NCBI GenBank assembly: GCA_903772945.1
Contig: CAICTM010000627.1
Span: forward strand, 1-55,806
DNA from: Seminavis robusta
Lineage: Eukaryota > Bacillariophyta > Bacillariophyceae > Naviculales > Naviculaceae
DNA length: 55,806 bases
Reading direction: 5' to 3'
Every line of letters begins with the position of its first letter. Positions within the stretch are counted from its first letter, which is position 1. Under the pieces are notes generated by a model. That model made no database searches, was not told where the DNA came from, and saw only the letters and a list, made by a program, of their open reading frames with translations. Both the position numbers and the translations under genes were made by a program. Positions 9,379 through 20,720 of the stretch are shown here, piece after piece.

Positions 9379-9892
9379 CCCCAAAAGGGGGCCTGCACCT
9401 ACTAACAGGTTGCTAGCTAGTAGGATGTAGTATTGTAAATTGAATGTCATCCTTTTAGATTTTTAAATTGCCAGCAACTACATATACGAGGTTTTCTGTT
9501 AATATGTGCAGCTGATCCAATAGCAGGTGATCATCACAAAAAGCCGTCACCATCATTAGTCGAGCCAGTCCGGCTGTAGATCCAGGTGAGAGACGAACCG
9601 GTGATGCCTGGCTTTTGTTTCCCTTCAGCTGCACGCAATCTTGCTGGCTTTCAATGAGGAATGGTGTGGGTCGCACGGACCTCATCTCGGAACAACCTGG
9701 AACCTTGAAGCCTTTCAACTCGTGCTTGCACCGCGCACTGATGATACCACCGAATGAAGAGGGTTGCTCAGATGATCCATCAGAAAGGGGCTTGATCTGA
9801 TAATAGTGCAAGCATCGGCACAAGCAAAAACGAAAGAGGATTTGCTTCACATCCCTCAAATTTCAGGGACAGTTAGTTATTTGCCAGCAACA
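9379..9892. other. Spacer between tandem paralogs
   Basis: The first ~150 bases (3' UTR of copy 1) align with the sequence after copy 2 (10735-10890). The last ~80 align with the 5' UTR of copy 1. The central part (about 9540-9790) is unique in the window and has no supported gene. Confidence 0.6.
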
Positions 9893-10756
9893 ATGAACGG
9901 ACGCACCATTTTCGTTGTTTGCTTGTTGACTTTTCTTTTCTGGGAGAGTTGGTCTGTCTCATTGGCGAGCCTCTTTGGAATCCACTTCTGGGATCGTCAA
10001 CATGCATTGGCCATTATTCATTCCAACTCTGTCGGACTCTACAACAGCACGGCCTTTGCAGAGATTACAGAAACCTACTATTCCCCCCACCGGTACATTT
10101 ACTTGCTTCCACATGTCATAGGTGCCATCATTTGGTGGAATCTGTACTTTTTGCAGCTCATTCCCAAGGTTAGACATGCCTTCAACAAGAGATTGCATCG
10201 CTGGCTGGGACGACTCCTCATGGTCACTGCCTGTATGCAAACCAGCAGTGGTGTAGGATTGGCCTTGACATCCCATTCCAAGATCATTCTAATCGTCAGT
10301 GGCTTTTTGGCATTAGCGGTGTTTTATTGTGTCTATCATGCTTGGAAGTACGCCATTCATAGAGACATTCGCCGACACAAGTATTGGGTGCTAAAGGTGG
10401 TTGGTTACTTGCAGACCATTGCATTGCAGAGGTTCTATATAGTGCTGTTGATCACCACGCATCAAATGGGATGGTATGGGCTGTACCCAAATCTTAGAGA
10501 GAATAGCACACTGGAGGAAGCTAATGCTGTGGTGTTGGACATGTTTGATCACTCCTTCGTCTTTGCCATCTTCACTGCCATGCTGCTCACGGAATGGTAC
10601 ATTGCTGGGGAGCAAGGTATGATGGAAGCTCCTGAACCCAGCCAAGGATATGCCACTGACAAATCAAGCCAAAGGGAGACAACGATACCGCCGACTGTGC
10701 ATGAAAAACAGCCATTGCTGTCTGGAAGATGTACCCAAAAAGGGGCCTGCTCCTAA
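9893..10756 (+). CDS. DUF2306-like polytopic membrane protein, copy 2
   Basis: A 287-aa paralog of the preceding gene, very similar along nearly the whole length. The frame is open from 9806, but the ATG at 9893 (MNGRTIFVVC) aligns with the start of copy 1 and is preferred. All helix-end histidines of copy 1 are kept. Differences are mostly conservative, apart from the C-terminus, where copy 2 runs a few residues longer past the point where copy 1 stops (…GRCTQKGACS). The distance between equivalent starts is 1,357 bp and both UTRs are duplicated. This was therefore a DNA-level tandem duplication, not retroposition. Both copies appear intact. Function unknown. Confidence 0.8.
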   Translation: MNGRTIFVVCLLTFLFWESWSVSLASLFGIHFWDRQHALAIIHSNSVGLYNSTAFAEITETYYSPHRYIYLLPHVIGAIIWWNLYFLQLIPKVRHAFNKRLHRWLGRLLMVTACMQTSSGVGLALTSHSKIILIVSGFLALAVFYCVYHAWKYAIHRDIRRHKYWVLKVVGYLQTIALQRFYIVLLITTHQMGWYGLYPNLRENSTLEEANAVVLDMFDHSFVFAIFTAMLLTEWYIAGEQGMMEAPEPSQGYATDKSSQRETTIPPTVHEKQPLLSGRCTQKGACS

Positions 10757-11019
10757 CAGGTTTCTAGCTACAATAGGATGATGTCTTGTAAAAATTGAAT
10801 GCCATCCTTTTAGATTTTTGAATTGCCGCCAACTACAGGTACAACATGTTTTGTATAAACGCGGCTGATTCCAATAGAAGATCTCAGTCAACCAAAAATC
10901 CGTCACCACCACAAAAAGGGCCAATACAGCAGCTTCCTTCGCCGTCTAAAGCCTAGAACAGAATGGAGCTGCAAAAGAGAAGCTGCAAGCAAACGCTAGC
11001 TAGTAGTGCACCTGGGCTC
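10757..11019. other. Convergent intergenic region
   Basis: 3' UTR of the second DUF2306-like gene, matching the 3' UTR of copy 1, then the 3' end of the first ACR gene on the minus strand. No gene seen. Confidence 0.5.
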
Positions 11020-13028
11020 TTATACACTCTTCCTCAAGAGATGCCGAACTTTTCGCATGGCAGGAACGTAACAGTAATCCAATCCTACAGGGATTATGAA
11101 CAAAAGACCAATATGAGTTGCTGCATGGCCACTCCAACAAACCCAGTCAACCAAGTACGGGACGGTGGCCACTTACCAGGAATACCAAGACCAAGACACC
11201 CAGGAACTGCATCATTTGTGCCAACGTCTCGCTCACGGCAAACCAATCCATCCTCACATTCGAAATCCGAATCACAATCCTATTCAACAAAACAGGAACA
11301 AGCAACATCATGAGTTATTTTGGCTGAATCATCCACAAGTGACAGTCTAGCTGTGCAGCAGATACGTACACCTTCGCAGGTTGAACCTGCAGAAAGTCAG
11401 GTAAAATCAAAACTAGGTTAGTGCATGTACGGGTTACCAACCAATACTACAAGATTTGCACAACTTACAGGGATTGGTCTCGGAACATTGCTGATCGCGA
11501 ATTATGAGTGTCCCGTCGGCAAAAACAATGCAATAATCGCTGCCTGTGGTGTGGAAAGCATGGAAGTTTGTGGATTCAGGTACTAGAGACTGGAGTGATT
11601 TGTGCATTTCCATGTATACACCAAGAAAATGAACGCTTACCTGGGACACCTTCCCCAGAGCAACCTGGTACTGTTGATGTATCGTCGCCAGGTCTGCACG
11701 GCAATGTGAAGTATCGAAACTGTATGAGGACAATGGAAGCTCCAAACAAATCGATTTAGTGCCTAAAACAGCTCACCTTTTGTAGCAAATCAATCCATCT
11801 TCACAGTCATTATCCGAATTGCAATCCTGAAGAAGAACAAAATGGTTTCGGTCAGGCTTACGCTCTCATTGACTATGAACGCTGCACAAGTACTGGTACG
11901 TACTCCTTGGCAGAGTCCACATGGTGTCTCCATCGAACAATCTGCCTCGTCGCTAAGCGGCAAGTCGGCAGGACCTGGACCAATTGGGAGCCCCATCTCT
12001 GGTTCCCCAGGAGCACCTGTCATGTCTGGGACATCTGTCATGTCAGGCTCTCCTGGAGCATCGGTCTCCTCTGCGTCGGGCTCTTCGGGAGCATCGGTCT
12101 CATCAGGCGCACCGGTCTCTACGTCGGGCTCTTCTGGAGCTTCGGTTTCCTCTTCAGGGCCAGGAATTTCTGGTCCTGGTTCTACAGGTAGTTCACCAAC
12201 TGCGACAGTTTCTGCTTCTGTGGGCGCAACTGTCTCGGCGGGAGCCTCGGTTTCCTCTCCATCATCGGGTGCAGGGGCGTCTGTTTCCTCAGCAGGGGCG
12301 TCTGTTTCCTCGGCAGGTGCGTCTGTTTCCTCAGCAGGAGCTTCTGTTTCCTCGGCGGGTGCTTCTGTTTCTTCGGCAGGGACATCTGTTCCTGGTGCCT
12401 CTGTTTCTTCTCCCTCAGCTTCAGATTCTGCTTCCGTGGGTACGGCAGTCTCAGGTCCCGGAGTTTCCAAACCAGCTGAGTCGACAGCAGTGAGTTGATA
12501 CCCAGTGTAGTAATAGATAGACACACCATTGGTATTTTCAATCACAACGGTAACATCTAGAGGCATGTTTGCACTCTTGGCGTCAACGCTGAGAGTCCCT
12601 TCGATGATTGTCTTGTCCTCTGCGTTCGTGTGAGTTACACCGCCAACTTGGAAATTTTCGCAAGCTGAAGCTGGCTGGACAATGTCCAGATCTGATTTGA
12701 TGGATTCTACGGTGTCCACACCAGAATCACCGCCACCAAGACGAACCAAAAAGCCTCTGTAGATGCCATCAGTTATTTCCAAAGTCCACGTGTGCATGTC
12801 ACCGACGGTGATTTCATTGGGCTCTCCCACGGCGAGTGATCCCCCATTTACTTCAAACTGGAGTTGACCTTCTTCTAGCGATCCAGTGGTCACGGTAGGG
12901 AAACCCAAGTGAGGACCTCCCACTGCGGCACGAGCTTCAGGACAATCTCCCGCACCGCCTGGGAAGGCACCCACAGTGCCGAAAAGGGGCGTAACGACCG
13001 CGGCAAGTAGCACAGAATCAATCTTCAT
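11020..13028 (-). CDS. Secreted ACR protein A (reeler-like domain, acidic linker, two ACR domains)
   Basis: Seven-exon model: 13028-11904, 11826-11777, 11693-11641, 11543-11469, 11386-11370, 11279-11177, 11084-11020. All introns are GT-AG and the frame is continuous, giving 495 aa. A signal peptide (about residues 1-21) precedes a reeler-like domain: a GxxDCP start, YRGFLVRLGG, VGGVTH, and a VTVVIENTNGVSIYYY end. An acidic Thr/Pro linker of (E/D)ETEAPAE-type repeats follows. Then come two ACR domains, each with C-x4-P-C-x2-C, a Gly-Asp-Cys core, and a V-P-G-C block before DYC. The tail ends in RKVRHLLRKSV. The fifth exon is only 17 nt. ACR domains with C-E-G-D-C-D are known from diatom frustulins, Ca2+-binding wall glycoproteins, so a wall or extracellular role is inferred. 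Confidence 0.85.
12235..12410 (-). repeat. Tandem EET(E/D)APA repeat within gene A
   Basis: About six near-perfect 24-bp copies of a unit around gcaggtgcgtctgtttcctc (plus-strand sense). They encode an acidic Glu-Glu-Thr-Glu/Asp-Ala-Pro-Ala repeat in the linker of the minus-strand gene. Confidence 0.85.
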
Positions 13029-13900
13029 GGTGAATGGTGTCCTTTTTTAAAGCAAACAGTTTGACAAAGTTGCCGATTCGTCCAATTGCAAGACAGAAAG
13101 GATATGAGGCCACCGCAAAGGGTACCTTTCCCCAACTTTTGTCCTTCCCTACTAGAGTGTCCCAGTACCAGACCAGACAGATATTCCGAATTTCAACTGG
13201 CAAGCTTCTTTCTCCAACAGTATGTATATCTGGCCAGGACTAGCTCAAAGTACAGAGCGCAGAGCAATGATCACGGGTCTTCTAATTGTGGGAGCGGTTA
13301 CAGCAGTCTAAATGTGACAAGCAACGGCCAGATGCAACCGTACGCCAACCTTACAAAGACGATGCAACTTTCTTTGTATTTTTGGCCAACATGTGAACGT
13401 TGTCATAGCTTTTCTTGACAGCAAGCGAGCCAGTCCCAGTTGTTGAAAGGGTTTCTCTCAGCTACTATTACCATAGATATAGATGTCAGCATCAGCGGCA
13501 CCCTACAAAAAGACCTCCTTCCCACCCGAGCTACGATTGGGGAAGAGAGTTGGATCAGAGGAAACGGGGAGCAAGACGTACTAACTAATGCAAGACATTG
13601 GCTACTTGCTAGCTAGCTTTGTCTATGCGAACATGTTTTATAATACAACATCTATCTGAAACCAGTTGACGTTTCCAACCTACCCAACACAAACTCTTGG
13701 GCAACTCAGTCGTCCGTAATATTGGATGTACACTTCTGCCAGTCCACACTTCTCTACCAATCCAACATGTACTGGAGCCAACCCTCTACCAACATCGACC
13801 ACAATGCACATTGAGAAGCTGGTTGCTGTAGGTAGGTCAACTCGTCGATTGGTAAAACAGCCACATGTTCCGTTGGTTATGACGATTTCCCGGCAACTAA
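13029..13900. other. Intergenic region between ACR genes A and B
   Basis: 5' region of gene A and 3' flank of gene B, both on the minus strand. Two short plus-strand ORFs fall here but neither looks like protein. No RNA gene or mobile element recognised. Confidence 0.5.
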
Positions 13901-16900
13901 TCAGTGCTTTGGCCGTTTTCTCAGCAAGCGACGGCTACTACCAGGCGGTGCAAAGCAGTAGTCCAATCCTTTATCAAGAAACGAAACAAGAGAATGAGTT
14001 CGGTCCAGGGATACCTTGTTCATGAGCATCTACCAGCTCCTCCACTCTCCACGAACTCACCTGGAATTCCGCTGCCCAGGCAACCAGGCATTTCTTCCAT
14101 ACCGTCACGTTCCTGACAAACCAGGCCAGGGGAGCAGTCGCTGTCCGTGTCGCAGTCCTACAGGCATGGTATAGTACGTGACTCCAGTAGTGAGAATGTT
14201 GATATCAAGAGTCATGAAAAAGAAGAGAAGGACCAAGTATACTCACGCCAAAACAGATTCCACAAGGGGAAACTGCGGAGCACGATACAGCACTAAGTCT
14301 AAGCGTGTCTCCCAGTGGCTGGAAGCAATAGTCTGTTCCTGGGCTTCCACTTCCAGAACACCCAGGCACCGGAGATCCATCAATTCCGGGCCTGCACGCC
14401 ACGCGAACAGATCCAATCAATTAGATTCAAAACGGTGGTCACCAGCTCAGAGGCAAAGGCGATACAATTTGCCTACCTTAGGAAGCACAACAACCCATTT
14501 TCGCAGTCGTCATCTGTATCACAGTCTCCCATACATCTGATAGGACAGGATTGAGACTCCAAAGTAAGAACACAAATATACACTATGAAGCGACGACAAG
14601 GACTCATACCTGGCGCATGGTACGAACGGGTCGTTGCATCCCTCCACATCCAGGAGTGGTGGATCTGTTGCGGGATCACTAGTTTCGGCAGACATGATTG
14701 GGGTTTCAGGAGGGAAGCTGCTATCATTTGGGGGCATTGGGGGCAAAGAACCTAGCTCAACATCGTTGGGTATCATCGTGCCATTCGCAGCTTCACCTTC
14801 TATAGTGGGCGATACAGCAACCCCGTCAGTCTGTGCAAAGTATGGACCAGATGGATGGACGTAGTCCGTCACATAGACTTCGTAGTCAGCTTGTTCAATT
14901 GTTTCAACGACATCTTCTGATGGCGGAACAGATAAGAATGCAATGTCCAGTGTGATACTGATCTGGTATTGACGATCATCCAATGGGCCATGGGGAACGG
15001 TCAGAGGAATCATTGTATCGACCAGACTATCTGGGTAAACATCAAAGAAGAGCTCCACGTAGAACTCGCATGTGTTTTCAATGAGGTTGTCCACTTCTGC
15101 ATCAGTTGGCGATGTGACTTCTTGTACCCGCCGGCGCCGTTGTTGACGCTTGCAGGCCGACCTAGAGTCGTTCTGCTTCTCCCTCTTTCTTTTCTTCCTC
15201 TTTGAGTTGTCCCATGTTTCTTGATCATAGCCCAATACAGCTGCATTTTCTTGCTGTTCGGGAGTAAGGTCAGCCCAAAACAAGTCATCCACGGGGATTG
15301 GAATCCCATTGTCCCAGGTCATTTGATCATATCTTTTTTATTGAACGTTCCACAGCAAAATGTGATGTAAGGAAGATATAATCACACATATCCTTTTGAT
15401 GCTTTGTTTGTACATACCCTAAGGCTTCGGCAGCTGCACGGGCCTCTGGTGGTAGGTCGTCCCAGGATAAGTCATCATAGAAGCCACCTGTGGGAGCATC
15501 TGTGGCAGCCATCATGATAGTTTCAACTCCACCCATTAGAACATCCGAAGGAGCTGTTGTTTGAACTCCAGCTGTGGGAACACCTGTAGCACCAGCAGTG
15601 GTTTCGGCGGCAGTGGCTTCTTCTGTGCTTGTGAGGGTGGGTGCAGTTGTGGACTCAGCCTCTGCATTGTCCCACGATTCTTGATCATAGCCCAATACGG
15701 CTGCAGCTTCTTGCTGTTCAGGAGAAAGTTGAGCCCAAAACAGTTCCACCGCAGGGATTGGCAGTCCATTGTCCCAAGTATTTGGGTCGTATCTTTTTGT
15801 TCAGAGGGGACATCAAATGTAAGAAAGATCCAAACACACAACCCTCTAGCCATTGTTGGTACATACCCTAATACCTTTGCAGCTGCTTGTACTTCTGGTG
15901 GTAACTCTTCCCAAGCAAAGTCATCGTAGAATCCTGGTCCGGCCTGGCTGGATGTTGCCTCTGCGCTGCTGCCAGTGGGTGCAGGAGTCATATTTGCAGG
16001 CTCTCCGTTATTATCAACGACAAAGATAACGTCAACGTCGATAAAATAGATGATGTCAATATTGACCCTGATCGTTTCACCCTGAGACGCAGCTGTCGTC
16101 GCAACTGTCGGCACAACAGTGTCGGAAGCTGTCCCTCCTTCCGTTGCATCCTCTGTTGGGACGGCTGTTTGAGCAGGTAGAGTGAACGCTCCAAGCGGCT
16201 CACTTTCTACAATGGTTGGCATCACAGTGCCATCTGAATCTTGGGAAGTTTCGTCTGCGGTAACAAGCTGCGTCTCTGTCTCGGTAGGCGCCGCTGTGTC
16301 GACAGCCTCTGCACTTGTAACTTGCTGCGTCTCCGCTTCAGTAGGCGCTACCGTGCTCCCGGTTGTTTCTGACACAGTCTGTGCCTCTGTGGGCAATACA
16401 GTAGCCATTTCTGTGACAGCCTGGGTTTGTGCTTCTGTAGATGCTGCTGTTTCCGCTGCTGTGGCAGCCTGTGTTTGTGTTTCTGTGGGTGCCACTGTGT
16501 CTGCTGTTGTGACAGCCTGGGTTTGTGCATCTGTTGATTCTAAGGTTTCTGCTACTGTGACAGACTGTGTTTGTGCTTCAGTGGGCGCTACTGTCGCTGC
16601 TGCCGTGGCTGCCTGTGTTTGTGCTTCTGTGGATACTATTGTGACTGCCTGAGTCTGTGTTTCTGTGGATGCTGCTGTTTCTACCATTGTGAATGCCTGT
16701 GTTTGTGCTTCAGTGGGTGCTACTGTGGATGCTGTTGTGGATGCTGTTGTGACTGCCTGGGTCTGTGCTTCTGTGGATGCTATCGTTGCTGCCGCTGTGG
16801 CAGCCTGGGTCTGTGCTTCTGTGGGCGCCACGGTTGCTGGCGGAACCGTTTGAGCCACTGTCTCAGAAACTGTTGCTATTTGCGTGGGGATCATGGTTGC

Positions 16901-17661
16901 CGACGCTAAGTTGGGCTGATAACAATAGTCCAGCCCGTCAATACCCTGCCCTGAGCAACCAGGAACTGGGGATGCATCGTTGGGTGGTCTACCGTACGAG
17001 AGCAGGAGTCGAAGGGGGCACTTTGAGATCAAACGATCAAATTGCCCTCACCAGAAGCATCCATAATTCCATCAAACCTACCTAACAAAACAGGACAACC
17101 CTTCTGCACAGTCGAGGTCGCTATCACAGTCTCCAAAACATCTTAATGAAAAGTTAAATGTTGAGCAGACGTCTCATGAACACACTCTTCTTACTGTACC
17201 ATACAAGGAGGAGACATCTCTTACCTTAAGCACTTTGTGACTGGATTGCAGTCGGTTTCCCTGAGAGGTAACCTGTCCTGGGGTTGTATGCAGTAGTCAA
17301 TTCCGGGTATCCCTGGGTTTCCAGAGCAGCCAGGGATGGCAGTGGTGTCGTTTTCCGATCTACGAGATCTACAAAAGGAAATCGGAAGGTCTGAGTTTGA
17401 TACCGGTATCCAGTCCACACAAAGTCAGCCCATCGATCAACAAACGTACCTCTGGTAGCACTGAAGACCATCAGCACAGTCGCCATCAGAGTTGCAGTCG
17501 CCAAAGCATTCCCTGCAGGGTTCTCTGCTATTACAGTCAGCAATCGTCAGGACCGGGGAACTCTGTCTTGGACTTGCAAAGTCGTAGAAATCATAAGTTG
17601 CGCATTCGTATGGGCCTAACAGCGCTAGCAGCAGGATACCCAGCTGCAATCGAAGCATCAT
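13901..17661 (-). CDS. Secreted ACR protein B (four ACR domains, TEAQTQ repeats, LGYD/WD repeats)
   Basis: Ten-exon model: 17661-17450, 17368-17225, 17141-17082, 16988-15867, 15792-15418, 15332-14610, 14536-14477, 14391-14247, 14157-14061, 13968-13901. All introns are GT-AG and in frame, giving 1,001 aa. A signal peptide (MMLRLQLGILLLALLG...) is followed at once by two ACR domains. A long Thr/Ala-rich region comes next, with about 15-20 copies of a 12-residue TEAQTQAVT-type repeat. After it, two modules of the form FYDD-x-W-x2-LPPE...LGYD...WDNG.PIP...LFW-x2-L-x-PEQQ...AAVLGYDQE.WDN, a repeat I associate with diatom secreted proteins. Two more ACR domains follow, and a basic tail SSRRLLRKRPKH. 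There is no reeler-like domain. Introns cut each LGYD module at the same codon, after LG in phase 2. Likely extracellular or wall protein (inference). Confidence 0.83.
16330..16870 (-). repeat. Degenerate 36-bp tandem repeat (TEAQTQ) within gene B
   Basis: Imperfect copies of a ~36-bp unit such as gcctgtgtttgtgcttctgt, encoding T-E-A-Q-T-Q-A/S-V/A-T with variable V/I-A/T spacers. Threonine-dense regions like this are often O-glycosylated in secreted proteins. Confidence 0.85.
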
Positions 17662-18116
17662 GGTTGAATTGAATTGAATCTGCTTAATTCTTGGTGGGGC
17701 CACTTCCTCTCCGCCTTCCTTGCACATGCAGCTGTCAAGAATACCAGGACAATGAAGGCCACATTAACACCCTGTTAAAAGAACGGAAGGGAGGCCGTTT
17801 CTGGTGACTTATGCTGAAAATGGCCATTATGCTGAAAATAATGGTGGGAGCTGCCAAACAGGCACCAGTCGTACATCGTACTGGTACGGTACCATTGCGA
17901 AAGAAGAACACGATGCCTTTGACCCAGCTTCCTAATCTCCAAAAGGAGCTGTTCTAATCGGGAAACGAGAGCCGGACGGTCGCCGATTTGGGTCCACAAT
18001 TTTTTTTAAAATCTATTTTTTAGTGAAGGTCCGTCGAGTTAGTTGTCGAGCCTGATCCCACTTCATGACACTTTCCTTCTCACTCATTAATACGATAGCT
18101 AGTGCCGAGTTAAATC
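17662..18116. promoter_or_regulatory. Shared divergent promoter region of ACR genes B and C
   Basis: 455 bp separate the start codons of two divergently transcribed genes of the same domain family. It must hold both 5' UTRs and probably a shared or back-to-back promoter. A repeated taatgctgaaaatggccat-type motif occurs at about 17810-17842. No TATA box was identified with confidence. Confidence 0.55.
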
Positions 18117-20244
18117 ATGGTCCGATATCTAGCTTCGTGTCTGCTGCTGTTAGCAAGCCGTGATGTGGCGTTTGCGGTTCAAGACCGTGTGCTGCAAGAT
18201 GGTACAGTCATGCCCTCCATGCTGGATACAACTAGTCTCCCCCTTGTAACGGATGCTCCAACATTGGTGGACACTCCCCCATCAACTACTGGCCTTCCTA
18301 TGGAAACTGAATCTCCTGCTGATTCCACTGATGAGCCCACGGAGATTGACCCTGCAACTGAGGCTCCTACAGAAGAAGGGACCATTGGAGAGACAGTTGC
18401 TGGCAGCGACGTTGTCCTGAATGTAGAGAAAGCTGGGGATGGCACAGTAGCTCCAACAGGAGAGGGCACTCTATATCAGACTGCGGCCGAAACCCCTGCT
18501 GAAACTGTGGTGGAAACCCCTGCTGCAACTGTGGCAGAAACGCCCGCTGAAACTGTAGTGGAAACTCCTGCTGCAACCGTGGTGGAAACTCCTGCTGCAA
18601 CTGTGGTGGAAACACCTGCTGCAACTGTGATGGAAACACCTGCTGCAACTTTGGTAGAAACACCTGCTGCAACTGTGGTGGAAACGCCTGCTGCAACTGT
18701 GCCTGAAGAGCTTGGAGATGCCCTTGATGATCTCGGGGATGTTTTGGAAGATGTGATTGAAGACGAGGCTGAACTTCAAACACCACCTCCTACAGAGACT
18801 GATGCACCAGTATCTGACACGATTGCACCAACTGAGAGTGAAACTGTGGCAGATGTCGTCACTGATGTGCCTGCCGATGAAGAAACAATTTCACCCACCG
18901 AAGGAGAAACTTTGGGAGGAACCGACGACGCGCAACTTACATCGCCTCCTGACGAAGGCGATGAAGGCACCGGCGATGTTTTCCAAGGCCCGCCCTTGTC
19001 AGACGCCGAGTGTTCGCCAGATGATCCTTGCGGAGAGTGTTTCGGCGATTGCAATGTCGACGAGGACTGCGGAGATGGCCTTGAGTGCTTCAGACGTGTT
19101 GGCCTGGAAAACAATCCAATTCCGGGATGCTCGGGAACTGGAAACCCTGGTAAGTTCTTGTCGTGATTGATAGCAATCAAACTGTCAGATCTTTCTCATG
19201 AAACTTGCTAAACAATGATATGCCCTGCAGGACAAGACTACTGCTACAAGCCCGCAGCAAACCATCTACGAATTCGTGACATCCAATGCTCTGAATCGTC
19301 CCCCTGTGATGCATGCGAAGGAGTAGGTCAATATTCGTGCGCTGTCGGTTGTCAATGAGTGTCTAAGCCTGACACAACCATTGTTTTCCTCTACAGGATT
19401 GTGATTCTGACTTCCAATGCAAAGGTGACCTATCTTGCTTTCAAGCCAGCCGAGGAGAGTCCACTACAGTACCTGGATGCATTGGAACGGGATCAGTGGG
19501 CATTGATTTCTGTTACAACTGGAATGCATGTGACACGGACAGTGATTGCCCCCAACTGCCCTGCGATAGTGAACCATGTGATCAGATTGTATGCGATGAT
19601 GGAGAGTGTGTTGCAGTGGAGGCATGTGGTCCGAACGTTTGTGGTGTACGTCATTAGCTAAGCCAATTGTTCTGCGAGAATTTTCAGTCGCCGCAATGAC
19701 TCGACTCACTTTTTCGATTCGACTTTGGCTTGCCTTCTTGGAATGAGTAGGCAGGAGAATATTGCTGCAACGAGTCCTGTGGTATCTGTTCTCCCCTCGA
19801 TGGAGGCTGCATTCAGAGTATCTGCGAGCCATGTGGCCCCACCGTATGCCAGGTACGCATGCACAAGGTAGACTTGCCGATATGAACTTACAACACACCT
19901 CACATCTTCCATGTCATTGCATGAAACCACGGATGTCTATGCAGGGTGGAGATGTCTGCTGCAATGAGTCTTGTGGTATATGCACGGCTCCGCAGGATCC
20001 CTGCACTCAGCAAGAATGCATCGATGGTGAAGAGGAGGAGGTGTTGGAGGAGGAAGAGGAGGAATTGGAGGTTGAAGAAGAAAAGTTGGAGGCGACCCTA
20101 GAGAAGGTATGTGCCATTTGTTCGGCTTTTGAATGAGATCATTAGAAGGGGGCTGAATTGTGTTGTGTTACCATCTTTCTACTGCAGCCACCGCAGACAA
20201 TCTCGGTCACTTACAAGGATGGCTCAAGATTTCTGAGAGCTTAA
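18117..20244 (+). CDS. Secreted ACR protein C (two ACR domains, CCN-SCGIC modules, acidic tail)
   Basis: Six-exon model: 18117-19149, 19231-19322, 19397-19643, 19755-19852, 19945-20106, 20188-20244. All introns are GT-AG and in frame, giving 562 aa. This is the only plus-strand member of the cluster. After a signal peptide (LASCLLLLASRDVAFA), a long Thr/Pro/Glu-rich segment contains about ten VVETPAAT repeats. It leads to an acidic helix-like stretch (LGDALDDLGDVLEDVIEDE) and two ACR domains. Next come a D-x-D-C-P Cys-rich segment and two modules of the form CG-x3-C...CCNESCGIC. A very acidic E-rich tail then ends in DGSRFLRA. Similar CCN-SCGIC modules occur, as far as I recall, in myxobacterial Cys-rich proteins. 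No reeler-like domain. The donor of the third intron (gtgtac) is less canonical but is required for frame. Confidence 0.82.
18480..18705 (+). repeat. VVETPAAT tandem repeat within gene C
   Basis: About ten near-identical 24-bp copies (unit gtggaaacncctgctgcaact) encoding Val-Val-Glu-Thr-Pro-Ala-Ala-Thr, with occasional AETPAET variants. The low divergence suggests recent slippage-type expansion. Confidence 0.9.
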
Positions 20245-20720
20245 GAAGTCCACGTTGGCTGCCAGACCTGCTTGCCTGTGTATTGGCAAACTTGTTTCAT
20301 TAGTACATTTACTACAATAGAAACCAAGAGGCTAACCGTCATTGGTTGCATCTAACTCACTTTTCATAAGTAATTAAAGCACAGCCTTATCAATCCAATC
20401 CAAACGGGAAGTTCTAGATTTTTGACACCTGCAACGACGACAATAGCCACCATGACAAGCAGAGTCCATAGCACTCTTCCGGTACTGGAAACCCGAACGA
20501 GCCTCGACACAAAGTTCAATTGAATAGTTGAGGGGTGGTTAAATTCTTTGAGACCACATCTTGTTGATTGGTCAGGCTTTACCTGTACCGTGCCTGCTCC
20601 ATGCTTTCAAGAAGCAATGTAGCGCTAGCCAGGCTCTCCTTGTCATTTGCTCCACACTTTGCTTGCTATAACGCTGGAGAGCCCACGGGATATGACACGG
20701 GGGAATGTGCCGATCATGTT
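20245..20720. other. Convergent region between ACR genes C and D
   Basis: 3' flanks of a plus-strand and a minus-strand gene. On the minus strand a reading frame at about 20562-20364 contains a hydrophobic segment (VLWTLLVMVAIVVVAGV). It could be a missed last exon of gene D. Confidence 0.4.

Noticed and set aside
11842..12498. Long Ser/Gly-rich plus-strand ORF
   Set aside because: Antisense of the acidic EETEAPA repeat of ACR gene A; no independent signals.
16182..16909. Cys/Gly-rich plus-strand ORFs resembling a keratin-like protein
   Set aside because: Antisense frames of the TEAQTQ repeat of gene B; composition is a by-product of the repeat.
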